Below are positions 28,385 through 37,919 of a stretch of DNA of 64,000 nucleotides, piece by piece; the stretch's first letter is position 1; every line of letters starts with the position of its first letter. Source of the stretch: Pseudopedobacter saltans DSM 12145. Lineage in GTDB: Bacteria; Bacteroidota; Bacteroidia; Sphingobacteriales; Sphingobacteriaceae. Below the pieces are notes generated by a model that had not been told where the DNA came from, did not search any database, and saw nothing but the letters and a program-made list of their open reading frames with translations. The stretch spans positions 3,100,001-3,164,000 of the forward strand of contig NC_015177.1 in NCBI RefSeq assembly GCF_000190735.1, written 5' to 3'. The position numbers and the translations under genes are program-made.

Positions 28385-29239
28385 ATGAACGCGAACGAAA
28401 TCCCTGCATTAATTAAATTATTAGATGATCCGGATCCGGAGATCTTCAAACATATAGAAGACAAATTGCTTTCTTACGGGGAAGAGATTGTCTCTTATCT
28501 CGAGTCGGAATGGGAGAAATCTTTCAATCCGATTCTTCAGGAGCGATTGATCAATCTCATTCATAAGATACAATTCCAAAACATCAAGATTGATCTTGAA
28601 CTCTGGTTTAACAGCGGCTCTTTCGACCTGTTAAGAGGAATTTTAATTGTTAACAGGTACCAGTACCCCGACCTAAACGAACAAAAGGTCATTAATCAGA
28701 TTGAAGAGATTAAGCGCGAAGTCTGGATGCAGATGATGTATGAATCCAGTCCTTCTGAGAAAGTAAAACTTATTAACCACGTATTTTACACCATTTACGG
28801 ATTTAGCGGAAACACCACCAATCATAAAGACCCACAAAATTCATATATAAGCCAGGTTCTGGAATCTAAACGGGGAAATCAGATTAGCCTGGCTATTATT
28901 TATTCTATTGTAGCGCAAAAACTGGATATTCCTATTTATGGGGTAAATTTACCGCAGCATTTTATTCTGGCTTATATCGACGAGGAGAACCAAACTCAAT
29001 ACGATAATGACGTATTGTTTTATATCAACGTTTTCAACCGAGGATATATATTTGGCCGGCGCGATATCGATCTTTTCTTAAAGCAGTTGAAAATACAGCC
29101 TGACCGCTCTTTTTACGAACCATGTTCGAATGTAGACATCATTAAAAGGGTCCTTCGAAATCTGATATCTTCTTATGAAGAATTAGGATCGGAGGAAAAG
29201 GTAAAAGAAATCAGGCAATTACTGGAGGTTCTTGCCTGA
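28385..29239 (+). CDS. SirB1-family protein with transglutaminase-like core
   Basis: The 284-residue protein has an N-terminal helical region (ALIKLLDDPDPEIFKHIEDKLL) resembling a HEAT-like pair. It then has the transglutaminase-like core_2 signature: ESKRGNQISLAIIYSIVAQKLDIPIYGVNLPQHFILAY (about residues 160-200), in which the Pro-Gln-His-Phe is the conserved histidine region. Members of this family are mostly uncharacterised and lack the classical catalytic Cys. A GTG at 28382 directly precedes the ATG, but the AGGAG just upstream overlaps it, so I place the start at 28385. Divergent from the methyltransferase gene and convergent with aqpZ. Confidence 0.8.
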   Translation: MNANEIPALIKLLDDPDPEIFKHIEDKLLSYGEEIVSYLESEWEKSFNPILQERLINLIHKIQFQNIKIDLELWFNSGSFDLLRGILIVNRYQYPDLNEQKVINQIEEIKREVWMQMMYESSPSEKVKLINHVFYTIYGFSGNTTNHKDPQNSYISQVLESKRGNQISLAIIYSIVAQKLDIPIYGVNLPQHFILAYIDEENQTQYDNDVLFYINVFNRGYIFGRRDIDLFLKQLKIQPDRSFYEPCSNVDIIKRVLRNLISSYEELGSEEKVKEIRQLLEVLA

Positions 29240-29327
29240 TTTAAGTTTCCTACATTATTCTGTTAGACAGAAAGGGGCGTCGGCGAAAAAGCGTCCTGAC
29301 TTTCTATCTCACATAAAAACTATATGC

Positions 29328-30038
29328 TTATTCTTCTTTTTTTTGTAACAGAAATTTATAGATCAATCCTCCTAAAATGCCACCTAAAATGGGTGCTACC
29401 CAAAACAACCAGACCTGAGCAGTTGCCTGTCCGCCTACAAAAAGTGCCTGAGAAAGGGATCTTGCAGGATTTACTGATGTATTGGTGATGGGAATAGAAA
29501 TTAGGTGTATTAAAGTCAAACCCAGGCCTATAGCTATCCCCGCAAATTTTCCCTTGGCAAATTTATCAGTTGCCCCCATAATAATAATGAGAAAAAACAT
29601 GGTCAGTAAAAACTCGGCCAAAAATGCCTGCCCCAAAGAATAGCTTTTACCAAAATACACCGCAGAGTCATAAAAATTACTGGCAAAAGCTCCTGCTGCA
29701 TTACCACCTGTCCCTCCATTTATGGTGTATAAAGCAGCAGCAGCCACTATTCCACCTATACACTGCGCCAAAATATAAGGTATCAGATCTTTCGCAGAAA
29801 ATCTGCCCCCTGCCAATAATCCAAAAGAAACCGCAGGATTAAAATGCCCTCCGGAGATATGACCTACAGCATAAGCCATCGTAAGCACGGTAAGACCAAA
29901 TGCAAGGGCAACTCCAAGAAGAAGAATACCTATTTGTCCATTTTCAGCCGGGGCAATGTGCGAAGCGAAGATTGCGCTACCACATCCTCCGAACACCAAC
30001 CAAAAGGTACCGAAAAATTCAGCAAACAATTTTTTCAT
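29328..30038 (-). CDS. aqpZ: Aquaporin Z
   Basis: The 236-residue membrane protein has six transmembrane helices and both NPA boxes (67-69 and 190-192). The second is followed by Arg193 and preceded by the LIHLISIP segment with His178, the selectivity-filter set of water-specific AqpZ rather than glycerol facilitators. It is a single-gene unit. The spacer before it is 391 bases long. Confidence 0.95.
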   Translation of the reverse strand: MKKLFAEFFGTFWLVFGGCGSAIFASHIAPAENGQIGILLLGVALAFGLTVLTMAYAVGHISGGHFNPAVSFGLLAGGRFSAKDLIPYILAQCIGGIVAAAALYTINGGTGGNAAGAFASNFYDSAVYFGKSYSLGQAFLAEFLLTMFFLIIIMGATDKFAKGKFAGIAIGLGLTLIHLISIPITNTSVNPARSLSQALFVGGQATAQVWLFWVAPILGGILGGLIYKFLLQKKEE

Positions 30039-30429
30039 TTCTGTTCAATTTAATTGACTAATTAGATTTATAAACTTTAGCATAAAGTTGCTGGTATGGA
30101 ATTCAAGTAGTATAGATTTTAAGATTATAAATATCTCAGCAAACATCTTCTCATCAAAACACTGCTTCATGATAAAAACGACAGTCTCAAATAAGAAATT
30201 AAGCTCAAATTGGTTATACTACAACGGGAGTTTCGTCTAATTATAATTGATAACAAAAGTGATAAAATAAGGTTTTACTTTTTTATTACTGAAGGTCTCG
30301 TTCAACTGTTATCCTTCCAAATATATCTTCAAAATTGAAACCTTTTGTAAGGGTGTTTTAAAAACAATTATTAATCGAATCTCAGATTATAAAAAAGAAC
30401 AGGACTAAACAAAGCCCTGTTCCTTTAAT
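30039..30429. other. Intergenic stretch between aqpZ and the HTCS remnant
   Basis: Apart from the terminator at 30391-30422 I see no gene, no long repeat and no clear insertion-sequence end in these 391 AT-rich bases. The aqpZ promoter must lie here, but no TTG/TAnnTTTG pair with proper spacing was convincing. Confidence 0.45.
30391..30422 (-). terminator. Rho-independent terminator directly after the HTCS remnant
   Basis: A 7-bp stem (30397-30403 with 30416-30422) is followed on the minus strand by six T (30391-30396). It begins 8 bases after the remnant's stop codon, so it probably was the terminator of the intact gene. Confidence 0.7.
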
Positions 30430-30735
30430 TCAATATTTTAATATCCATTCGTCATCACTATGCTTATAATGTTTAAACTCATAGCCGTCATAACGGTTCA
30501 GCCCGTCTTCGGTTCCCATCCAGATATAACCCTCACGATCCTGGATCATACACAGAACCACATTTTGTGATAATCCGTCGTTAATCGTAAGATGTTTAAA
30601 CTTAAGCTGAGCTTTTGATACCTGCGGTACAACAAGTATCAGAACGAACAACACGAGATGAATTAACCGAACAATAGGCTTGTATTTGAGCATTAGTGTG
30701 TTTAGATTCTTCAGGTTGGAACCTAATTTATGCAA
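30430..30735 (-). pseudogene. Remnant of a hybrid two-component sensor (HTCS): signal peptide plus first propeller blade only
   Basis: The 101-residue frame has a signal sequence (ending near KAQ) followed by LKFKHLTINDGLSQNVVLCMIQDREGYIWMGTEDGLNRYDGYEFKHY, the unmistakable first Reg_prop blade of a periplasmic HTCS sensor, a protein usually around 1300-1400 residues long. After HYKHSDDEW it stops. No propeller, histidine kinase, receiver or AraC domain follows. A terminator starts 8 bases downstream, which suggests an internal deletion joined the 5' end to the native 3' end. The neighbouring esterase/oxidoreductase/DUF1080 genes may have been its targets. Confidence 0.75.
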
Positions 30736-30768
30736 AATAATACGCTAAATCTATAATAGCAATCAATA

Positions 30769-31689
30769 TCATTTCAAAATTCCCTGGCTATCCATCCAAT
30801 TGCCCAACCTGTCAAACCAATAGTCCTTTACAGTCTTGTTGTTTAAGCCAAATCCATGTCCTCCGGTTGGATAAATATGCGCTTCGTTTTTCACCCCTGC
30901 TTTATTTAAGGCCAGCATATAATTAATCGAATTTTCAACAGGAACAGACTTATCATCATTGGCATGAACTATAAATGTTATGGGGGTTTTGGAAGTCACT
31001 TGCTTCTCGTTCGAATAAAGAGTTATCAAATCCTGTGGAGCATTCTCTCCTATTAAATTATTTCTGGACCCTTTGTGCGTAAATTCGCCGAAGGTAATAA
31101 CTGGATAAATTAAAATTGAAAAATCTGGTCTAACACTGGTGCCTTTCTTATTCTCAATAGCAACTCTCTCAAAATGAGTAGAAGCTGTTGAAGCCAGGTG
31201 TCCCCCGGCAGAAAAGCCCATTATCCCTATCTTGTCTGGATTGATCCCATACTTTGATGCATTTTCCCGAACATATTTTATAGCTTGCTGAGCATCTTGT
31301 AATGGTCCGATCTTTTTATCCACCATGATTTCATCACTTGGCAAACGGTATTTTAGAACAAAGGCAGAAACTCCCATTGATGCAAATTTTTCGGCAACAT
31401 CATAACCTTCATGACTAATAGCCAAACCGCCGTAACCTCCACCCGGACAAATCACCACAGCAGCACCGGTTTTTATATTTCCTTTTGGTGCATAATAACG
31501 TAAATTCGGTTCAGTTACTTTACCTGTCCAGTAAGTTCCATTTTCCCTCAAAACCGTTTCTTCTTTATAACTATCAGATTTTTTTTGTCCAGGTACCTTT
31601 TCGTAAAGTTTAATATAAGCTAAGTCCTGCGCCAAACCAATTTGTTGCACCATTACAAATACAAAAATAATGAGTATGCCTTTTTTCAT
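30769..31689 (-). CDS. Secreted alpha/beta hydrolase, acetyl-esterase/BD-FAE-like
   Basis: From the ATG at 31689 the protein has 306 residues, with a signal peptide MKKGILIIFVFVMVQQIGLAQ. An in-frame ATG 57 bases upstream would put extra residues before the signal, so I reject it. The core shows CPGGGYGGLA (oxyanion-hole HGGG-like element), IMGFSAGGH (nucleophilic Ser), an Asp in ANDDKSVP and the His in GGHGFG, the Ser-Asp-His triad. Members of this group deacetylate or de-feruloylate plant glycans. It is transcribed divergently from the oxidoreductase gene. Confidence 0.82.
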   Translation of the reverse strand: MKKGILIIFVFVMVQQIGLAQDLAYIKLYEKVPGQKKSDSYKEETVLRENGTYWTGKVTEPNLRYYAPKGNIKTGAAVVICPGGGYGGLAISHEGYDVAEKFASMGVSAFVLKYRLPSDEIMVDKKIGPLQDAQQAIKYVRENASKYGINPDKIGIMGFSAGGHLASTASTHFERVAIENKKGTSVRPDFSILIYPVITFGEFTHKGSRNNLIGENAPQDLITLYSNEKQVTSKTPITFIVHANDDKSVPVENSINYMLALNKAGVKNEAHIYPTGGHGFGLNNKTVKDYWFDRLGNWMDSQGILK

Positions 31690-31990
31690 TAATAAATACA
31701 ATTTTGATTTAAATATAATCATTTGATTCCTTTTGTACTTAGACAAATTTCGCTTTAGATCACAATCATTCGTAAGTTCTAATATCTAAAAGCAAATCAA
31801 TTTTGATTATAAAAAAATTAATAAGTTATTTTATTCTTTTTAAAAATGTAGCATTGTTTGTTTTTATTAAGCAAATTATTAAATTCATGTCATCATAGCC
31901 ATTTAAACTTTAATTTACTGAAAACTACCAGTTGTCATGGAAAATAAATCGACTAAACCTATTCAAAATATTAACAACAAAAATGTAAAA

Positions 31991-33256
31991 ATGGAAAGTA
32001 AGAATAACTCGAGACGAGAGTTTATCAAAAAATCTGCAATTGGGATTGCCTCCTTTACCATTGTTCCCCGTTTCGTACTTGGAAAAGGTTATCTGGCTCC
32101 AAGTGATCACCTGACCAAAGGTGTTATTGGTGTAGGATCTATGGGCAGAGGGCACTTCAAATATGCAGGAACCAAAACTGTTGCTATTTGCGACGTCGAT
32201 TCCAGGCATCTGGCTATAGCACAACAAGCTCTAGGTGGAGGTATAAAAGAATACCATGATTTTAGAGACTTGATTAAATCACCGGAAGTAGATATTGTAC
32301 ATATTGCAACACCTCCTCACTGGCATGGCGTTATGTCTGTGGAAGCAGCAAGAGCAGGCAAAGACATCTGGTGCGAAAAGCCGATGACCAGAACCATTGG
32401 TGAAGGAGAAAAAGTAGTGGAAGCAGTTAAACAGCATGGAAACATGTTTAGACTGAATACATGGTTTAGGTTTGATGCCAATTTCTATGGCATGAACGTA
32501 CCTGTAAAAAAGATTAAAAAATTAGTGGATACAGGAATGCTGGGATGGCCTTTAAAAGTAACCATTAGCCAACATACCGGATTTAACTGGAAATTCTATT
32601 GGGTTGGAAGAGAAAATCTTCCAAAACAGCAAGTTCCAAAAGAATTGGATTATGACATGTGGCTAGGCCCTGCGCCATATAAACCTTATAGCGAGCACAG
32701 GGTACATACTACTTTCAGAGGGTATTGGGATTATGATGGAGGCGGCTTGGGAGATATGGGACAACACTATTTAGACCCCGTTCAGTATATTTTAGGAAAA
32801 GACAATGAGAGCCCAGTTTCTGTTGACGTTGATGCACCTCAGCAACATCCCGATGCAGTGGGTACCTGGAGGAGAATAACTTATACCTATGCAGATGGTT
32901 GTCAGATTATTTTAGATGGAGAAGGTAAAGACGTTGGTAAAGCTTTTATCGAAGGTCCTTCCGGAAAACTTTACAAAGGTTTTGTTTGTGACATACCGAA
33001 TGTTGAGCAAAAGCTGGCTCAATATCCAGATCCGGAAATGCAGGTTACAGACTTCTTACAATCTGTACGTACCAGAGAGAAGTTCGCATTAAATGAAATC
33101 AACGGGCACCGTTCGGCAACCCTGGTTAATCTGGGAGCAATTGCCCTTAGACTGAACAGATCTCTTCGCTTTGACTCTGCAACGCAACGATTTGTTAATG
33201 ACGATGCTGCAAACAGACTAATTTCGCAACCTATGAGAGGCCCATGGTCTATATAA
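31991..33256 (+). CDS. Tat-exported Gfo/Idh/MocA-family oxidoreductase
   Basis: Started at 31991 the product has 421 residues and a compact twin-arginine signal SRREFIKKSAIG. The upstream ATG at 31937 would place 18 extra residues ahead of it, which is less likely. The dinucleotide-binding GVIGVGSMGRGH and the WCEKPM element (Lys of EKP) are diagnostic of the Gfo/Idh/MocA fold, and the C-terminal beta-sheet domain carries GGGLGDMGQHYLD. A periplasmic NAD-bound enzyme of this type next to a DUF1080 protein fits a sugar-to-3-keto-sugar oxidase. The gene is followed after 10 bases by that DUF1080 gene. Confidence 0.85.
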   Translation: MESKNNSRREFIKKSAIGIASFTIVPRFVLGKGYLAPSDHLTKGVIGVGSMGRGHFKYAGTKTVAICDVDSRHLAIAQQALGGGIKEYHDFRDLIKSPEVDIVHIATPPHWHGVMSVEAARAGKDIWCEKPMTRTIGEGEKVVEAVKQHGNMFRLNTWFRFDANFYGMNVPVKKIKKLVDTGMLGWPLKVTISQHTGFNWKFYWVGRENLPKQQVPKELDYDMWLGPAPYKPYSEHRVHTTFRGYWDYDGGGLGDMGQHYLDPVQYILGKDNESPVSVDVDAPQQHPDAVGTWRRITYTYADGCQIILDGEGKDVGKAFIEGPSGKLYKGFVCDIPNVEQKLAQYPDPEMQVTDFLQSVRTREKFALNEINGHRSATLVNLGAIALRLNRSLRFDSATQRFVNDDAANRLISQPMRGPWSI

Positions 33257-33266
33257 CCAAAAAGAA

Positions 33267-36200
33267 ATGAAAAAACTTAATATTTTATACGTCCTTTTAT
33301 TATTTCATACCGTATTGTACGGTCAATTACCGAAAGGCAGAACCACGGATACAAAGATTGCTGATGTTCTGGCTTTACAACCTGCTGCAGAAAAAGGAAA
33401 ATTTCTTGACGCTATGCAGGAATTAAAAGGTTTTTCTGCTTCTGAAATTGCTACATTACTTTCACAATTAAGACCTCAGGGAGGCGGAAGAAATCCGGAA
33501 ATCGAATATCTTACCAATAGCTATTCATTTTATGTTCAAAAAAACGGACAAGAACAAGACCGGCTAACTTTTGTATCAGGACTAATTGAGAGCTTAAATA
33601 AAATAAAAGATAAAAACCTACAGGGATATGTCTTGCAGCTGATTCAAAACTGTGGAAAAGACGAAGCTGTAGAAGCCGTTTCAAAATATTTGAATGATGA
33701 GTTTCTGGCAGAGAAAGCTGGCAGAGCTTTAACCAGTATAGGATCTGCAAAAGCAGAATCGGTATTGGTAAATGCATTGAAGAACCCTTCTAATGAAAAA
33801 TCTGCTATTGCTATTGCAACCGCTTTAGGTGCTTTAAAATCTCAGAAGGGAGAACAGGCAATTATTAATTTACTACCGAAATACAGTTCTGTTGATTTCC
33901 AAAAAACAGCTTTAAATGCTTTGAGCCAAATCGCACAACCGGGCTCAGCACAAATATTCGAAAGCAAGATAAAAGCCGCCAATTATGCGTATAGTTCTAT
34001 TGACGAAATGGGATTAGCGCTGAAATATGCACAATCATTAATCAGCAACAATCAAGCAGATGCTGCTGTTAATCTGGCTACAATTGTTTATAATCAGCCT
34101 AATGTTGCACCTAATTATAAGAGCGCAGCACTAAAGATCCTCGCAAAAAAGAACCCCGAAAGTTATAAAAACACACTTTTTAAAATCGTACAGGAAGACA
34201 ATAGTGCTTTGTACAGAAATACCGCACTTTCTTTGATTAATGAAAACTGGGGAAACAATGGCAGTATCAAGTTAATTAGCTTAATTTCTAAATCTAAACC
34301 AGAGGTTCAGGAAGCGATATTAAGAAACATAGGTCAATCGGGTAATTCTGCTAATTACAAAAAAATAGAAAAACTAGCTAAGAGCAAATTAAGCGGACAA
34401 TCTAAAATTACTGCTTTAACAACTTTAAATACACTCGATAAAGCTCAATCAGGCAAATTTCTGATTAAACAATTAGGTCCCGATCTGGAAACAAACAAGG
34501 CTATCAAGGCCATTTTATTAACTTCCAAATCTGCAAACTTAATAAATGAGATTAATGCCGCTTTGCCAAAAGCACCAGAAAATGTACAAGTTGAATTACT
34601 GGATGTTATTGCACAAAGAAACAATGGAACCTCAGCAAAATTTGTTTTACCGTTGTTAGACAGTCCCAATCAGAAAGTAAAAGATGCGGCTTATAAAACA
34701 TTTGCCTCTGTGGCGATACCAGACAATATTAAAGTAATTGTTGAAAGGCTTGATAGAGCAAACAAACCAGAGATTACATATCTTCAGGATGCTCTCGTAC
34801 AAGCGATTAATACCAGTACTCAACCAGAGTCAGAAATAAAAACGCTATCTAAAGAAATCGCTTCAAAAAATGAATCTATAGCCATTAAATACCTGCCGGT
34901 TTTTGCAAAAGTTGGAGGTACAGAAAGTTTAAAATCTGTACAACCATACCTTCAATCAACTAATTCCGGAACAAAAGATGCTGCTATAATGGCATTATCC
35001 GCATGGAACGATAGCGAAGCTTTAGAACAATTATTTCAATTAGCCAGAAAAGAGAACAAAAATTTCGATTCAATATTTAAGGGATTAATACGTCAAATAA
35101 GCTTATCGGAGAAAAACGCTGATCAAAAAACGTTGTACTTGAAAGATGCATTTGAAATTGCTAAAACGGATGCTCAGCGAACAGCTGTGATCAAATCTTT
35201 TGCACAGGCCCCAACTTATCAATCTTTGGTATTCGTAGGTGATTTAATAAAAAATCCTGCTTATGCAAAAACTGCAACACCTGTAGCCATGGATATTGCT
35301 TTAGACAATCCCCAATACCAGGGTGTAAAAGTAAAGGAGATATTAAATAATGTTCTAAGTAATCTGTCAGGTAGTGAGACTTCCTATTTAAAAGAAGCTG
35401 TCAGGAAACATTTAGCAAAAATGTCTGATGTGGAAGGTTATGTTTCCGTATTTAACGGTCAGGATCTAACCGGATGGAAAGGTCTGGTAGCAAATCCTCT
35501 CAAAAGGCAAAAAATGACTCCTAAAGAATTAGCTGAAGCACAGGTAAAGGCAGACCAGATTATGAGAGAAGGATGGATTGTAGAGAACGGAACATTGGTA
35601 TTTACAGGCAAAGGAGATAATATAGCCACTATTAAAGAGTATGGTGATATTGAAATGCTTGTAGACTGGAAATTGGATAAAGATGGAAAAGAAGGTGATG
35701 CCGGTGTATATTTAAGAGGAACTCCGCAAGTACAGATTTGGGACACTTCTCGTGTAAAAGTTGGTGCTCAAGTTGGCTCTGGCGGACTCTATAACAATAA
35801 AACACATCCTGCAAAGCCTTTAAAAGTTAGCGATAATAAATTAGGGGAGTGGAATACCTTTAAAATCAGGATGGTTGATGATAAAGTTACCGTTCATTTA
35901 AATGGCGATCTGGTAACAGATAATGTGGTTCTTGAAAATTACTGGGACAGAAAACAGCCTATTTTTCCTAAAGAACAAATAGAACTACAGGCTCATGGAA
36001 CCAAAGTATATTATCGAGATATTTTTATTAACGAATTACCAAGAAAGGAAATCTTTCAATTAAGTGAACAGGAAGCAAAAGAAGGCTTTAAAATGCTTTT
36101 CGATGGTTCTAGCTTAGATGCGTGGATTCCCGCTAATGGATACAGTATTAACGAAAATGGCCATTTATGGGTAGACCCAAGTTCTAAATTTGGTGGCAAT

Positions 36201-36656
36201 CTTTATACAAAAGAAGAGTTTGCAGACTTTGTTTACCGGTTTGAGTTTAAATTGACGCCTGGTGCTAATAACGGAATAGGAATAAGAGCACCTTTACAGG
36301 GGGATGCAGCTTATTTAGGTTCGGAAATTCAAGTTTTAGATGATTCTGCCGAGATTTACAAAAATCTTAAACCTTACCAATATCATGGCTCTGTTTATGG
36401 AGTTGTAACAGCGAAAAAAGGCTACCTAAAACCTATGGGCGAGTGGAACCAGGAAGAAATACAAGTAAAAGGAAACAGAGTTAAAGTAATACTCAACGGC
36501 ACCGTAATTGTTGATGCTGATATTAAAGAAGCCAGCAAGAATGGTACTTTAGATGGAAAATCACATCCTGGACTAGAAAGAACAAGTGGGCACATTGCCT
36601 TCCTGGGTCATGGAACAGAAGTTTTCTTCAGAAACATAAGAGTGAAAAAACTATAA
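33267..36656 (+). CDS. HEAT-repeat protein with two DUF1080 (3-keto-disaccharide hydrolase-like) domains
   Basis: The 1129-residue protein has a signal peptide (MKKLNILYVLLLFHTVLYGQ). A helical HEAT/ARM-like solenoid follows (about 90-700), with repeats such as DEAVEAVSKYLNDEFLAEKAGRAL and AAIMALSAWNDSEAL. Two concanavalin-like DUF1080 domains complete it: FNGQDLTGWKG (from about 728) and LFDGSSLDAWIP (from about 944). DUF1080 members have been shown to cleave 3-keto-glycosides made by Gfo/Idh/MocA enzymes. Double-domain architecture with a large solenoid is unusual. It ends 4 bases before a strong terminator. Its partner and substrate are inferred from the upstream oxidoreductase. Confidence 0.83.
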   Translation: MKKLNILYVLLLFHTVLYGQLPKGRTTDTKIADVLALQPAAEKGKFLDAMQELKGFSASEIATLLSQLRPQGGGRNPEIEYLTNSYSFYVQKNGQEQDRLTFVSGLIESLNKIKDKNLQGYVLQLIQNCGKDEAVEAVSKYLNDEFLAEKAGRALTSIGSAKAESVLVNALKNPSNEKSAIAIATALGALKSQKGEQAIINLLPKYSSVDFQKTALNALSQIAQPGSAQIFESKIKAANYAYSSIDEMGLALKYAQSLISNNQADAAVNLATIVYNQPNVAPNYKSAALKILAKKNPESYKNTLFKIVQEDNSALYRNTALSLINENWGNNGSIKLISLISKSKPEVQEAILRNIGQSGNSANYKKIEKLAKSKLSGQSKITALTTLNTLDKAQSGKFLIKQLGPDLETNKAIKAILLTSKSANLINEINAALPKAPENVQVELLDVIAQRNNGTSAKFVLPLLDSPNQKVKDAAYKTFASVAIPDNIKVIVERLDRANKPEITYLQDALVQAINTSTQPESEIKTLSKEIASKNESIAIKYLPVFAKVGGTESLKSVQPYLQSTNSGTKDAAIMALSAWNDSEALEQLFQLARKENKNFDSIFKGLIRQISLSEKNADQKTLYLKDAFEIAKTDAQRTAVIKSFAQAPTYQSLVFVGDLIKNPAYAKTATPVAMDIALDNPQYQGVKVKEILNNVLSNLSGSETSYLKEAVRKHLAKMSDVEGYVSVFNGQDLTGWKGLVANPLKRQKMTPKELAEAQVKADQIMREGWIVENGTLVFTGKGDNIATIKEYGDIEMLVDWKLDKDGKEGDAGVYLRGTPQVQIWDTSRVKVGAQVGSGGLYNNKTHPAKPLKVSDNKLGEWNTFKIRMVDDKVTVHLNGDLVTDNVVLENYWDRKQPIFPKEQIELQAHGTKVYYRDIFINELPRKEIFQLSEQEAKEGFKMLFDGSSLDAWIPANGYSINENGHLWVDPSSKFGGNLYTKEEFADFVYRFEFKLTPGANNGIGIRAPLQGDAAYLGSEIQVLDDSAEIYKNLKPYQYHGSVYGVVTAKKGYLKPMGEWNQEEIQVKGNRVKVILNGTVIVDADIKEASKNGTLDGKSHPGLERTSGHIAFLGHGTEVFFRNIRVKKL

Positions 36657-36660
36657 ACTA

Positions 36661-36694
36661 AAAACTCCCGATAAGCTAATTTATCGGGAGTTTT
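36661..36694 (+). terminator. Strong rho-independent terminator after the DUF1080 gene
   Basis: Arms 36661-36674 and 36681-36694 pair perfectly over 14 bp around a 6-base loop, with T residues continuing to 36695. Confidence 0.85.
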
Positions 36695-36812
36695 TCTTTT
36701 CATCCGCCGGTTTTGAGGGATTACCTCAAACATCTATATACGCAATAAAGCAGTTGATCTTTAGAACCTTACGATCTTTATAATTTTCTTTTGCGTACTT
36801 TATCGTTAAAAA

Positions 36813-37902
36813 CTAACTATTTCCCCCGTACTCCATGAGGTACGCTTTTATAAATTCATCCAAATCACCATCCAGAACATCCTGTACATTTGACGTTTCG
36901 TAATCTGTACGGTTATCTTTAATTAATTTATAAGGATGAAGAACATAGTTTCTGATCTGAGATCCCCACTCTATTTTTTTCTTGTCACTCTCAATGGCTG
37001 CACTTTTTTCTCTCCGCTTCCGCATCTCAATCTCATACAATTGCGACTTTAACAAGCGAATAGCATTTTCCTTATTCTGAAGCTGAGACCTCGACTCTTG
37101 ATTTTTAATAATAATTCCGGTAGGTTTATGATACAAACGCACTGCTGTTTCTACTTTATTTACGTTCTGTCCGCCTGCACCTCCGGATCTGAAAGTTTCA
37201 AACTCAAGATCCGCAGGATTAACCTGGATATCTATATTATCATCAATCAAGGGATACACATACACCGACGCGAAAGAAGTGTGCCTTTTAGCATTGGAAT
37301 CAAAAGGGGATATCCTTACCAAACGATGCACACCATTTTCTCCCTTAAGATGACCATAAGCAAAATCACCTTCAAATTGAAGGGTAACGGATTTTATTCC
37401 GGCAACATCTCCTTCCTGAGAATCCTGTTCTATTACCTTACAACCATGCTTTTCACCCCACATGATATACATTCGCATTAGCATACTTGCCCAATCGCAG
37501 CTTTCGGTGCCGCCAGCTCCTGCAGTAATTTGCAACACCGCATTCAATTGATCTTCCTCTGCTGAGAGCATGTTTTTAAACTCCAGCTCTTCAAGCATTT
37601 TCTGTGCATAGGCATAAGCTTCATCAACTTCATCGGCTGTGGCATCTCCCGATTGATAAAATTCGTACATCACAGCAAGATCCTCTACAGCTGCATTGGC
37701 ATTACTATATGCCTCTGTCCAGCTTTTCCTGATTTTTATTGTATGAAGTATTTTTTCGGCTTCTTTGGGATTATCCCAAAAGGTAGGTTCTAATGTCATC
37801 GCCTCTTCGCGATGCAATTCGATTAACTTGGCATCAATGTCAAAGATGCCTCCTCAGAGACGTTATTCTGTCTCTTAAATCCTGTAATTGTTCTTTGGTC
37901 AT
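36813..37902 (-). CDS. prfB: Peptide chain release factor 2, with programmed +1 frameshift
   Basis: Translation starts at 37902 ([20 protein letters not shown]), hits an in-frame UGA at 37840-37842, and resumes in the +1 frame as [19 protein letters not shown], giving a full RF2 of about 363 residues. An AGGAGG (37849-37854) sits three bases before CUU-UGA-C, exactly as in E. coli prfB, so RF2 autoregulates its own synthesis. The remainder carries the stop-recognition SPF (in VRISPFDSN) and the peptidyl-tRNA hydrolysis motif GGQ (in [12 protein letters not shown]). It is the last gene of the ytxJ-prfB unit, 17 bases after ytxJ. This is not a disrupted gene. Confidence 0.95.
37840..37854 (-). 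promoter_or_regulatory. RF2 programmed frameshift site
   Basis: Minus-strand order is AGGAGG, CAT, CTT, TGA, C: an internal Shine-Dalgarno-like element, a slippery Leu codon and a UGA stop followed by C, the hallmark of the autoregulatory prfB +1 shift. Confidence 0.93.
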
Positions 37903-37919
37903 GTTTTTTGTTGATTCAA

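Noticed and set aside
36710-36752. Small hairpin TTTGAGG/CCTCAAA as the prfB terminator
   Set aside because: The stem is only 7 bp and no T-run follows on the minus strand, so it cannot be supported as a terminator.
37817-37902. prfB as a frameshifted pseudogene
   Set aside because: The frameshift sits exactly at the conserved programmed site with its internal Shine-Dalgarno, so the gene is functional.
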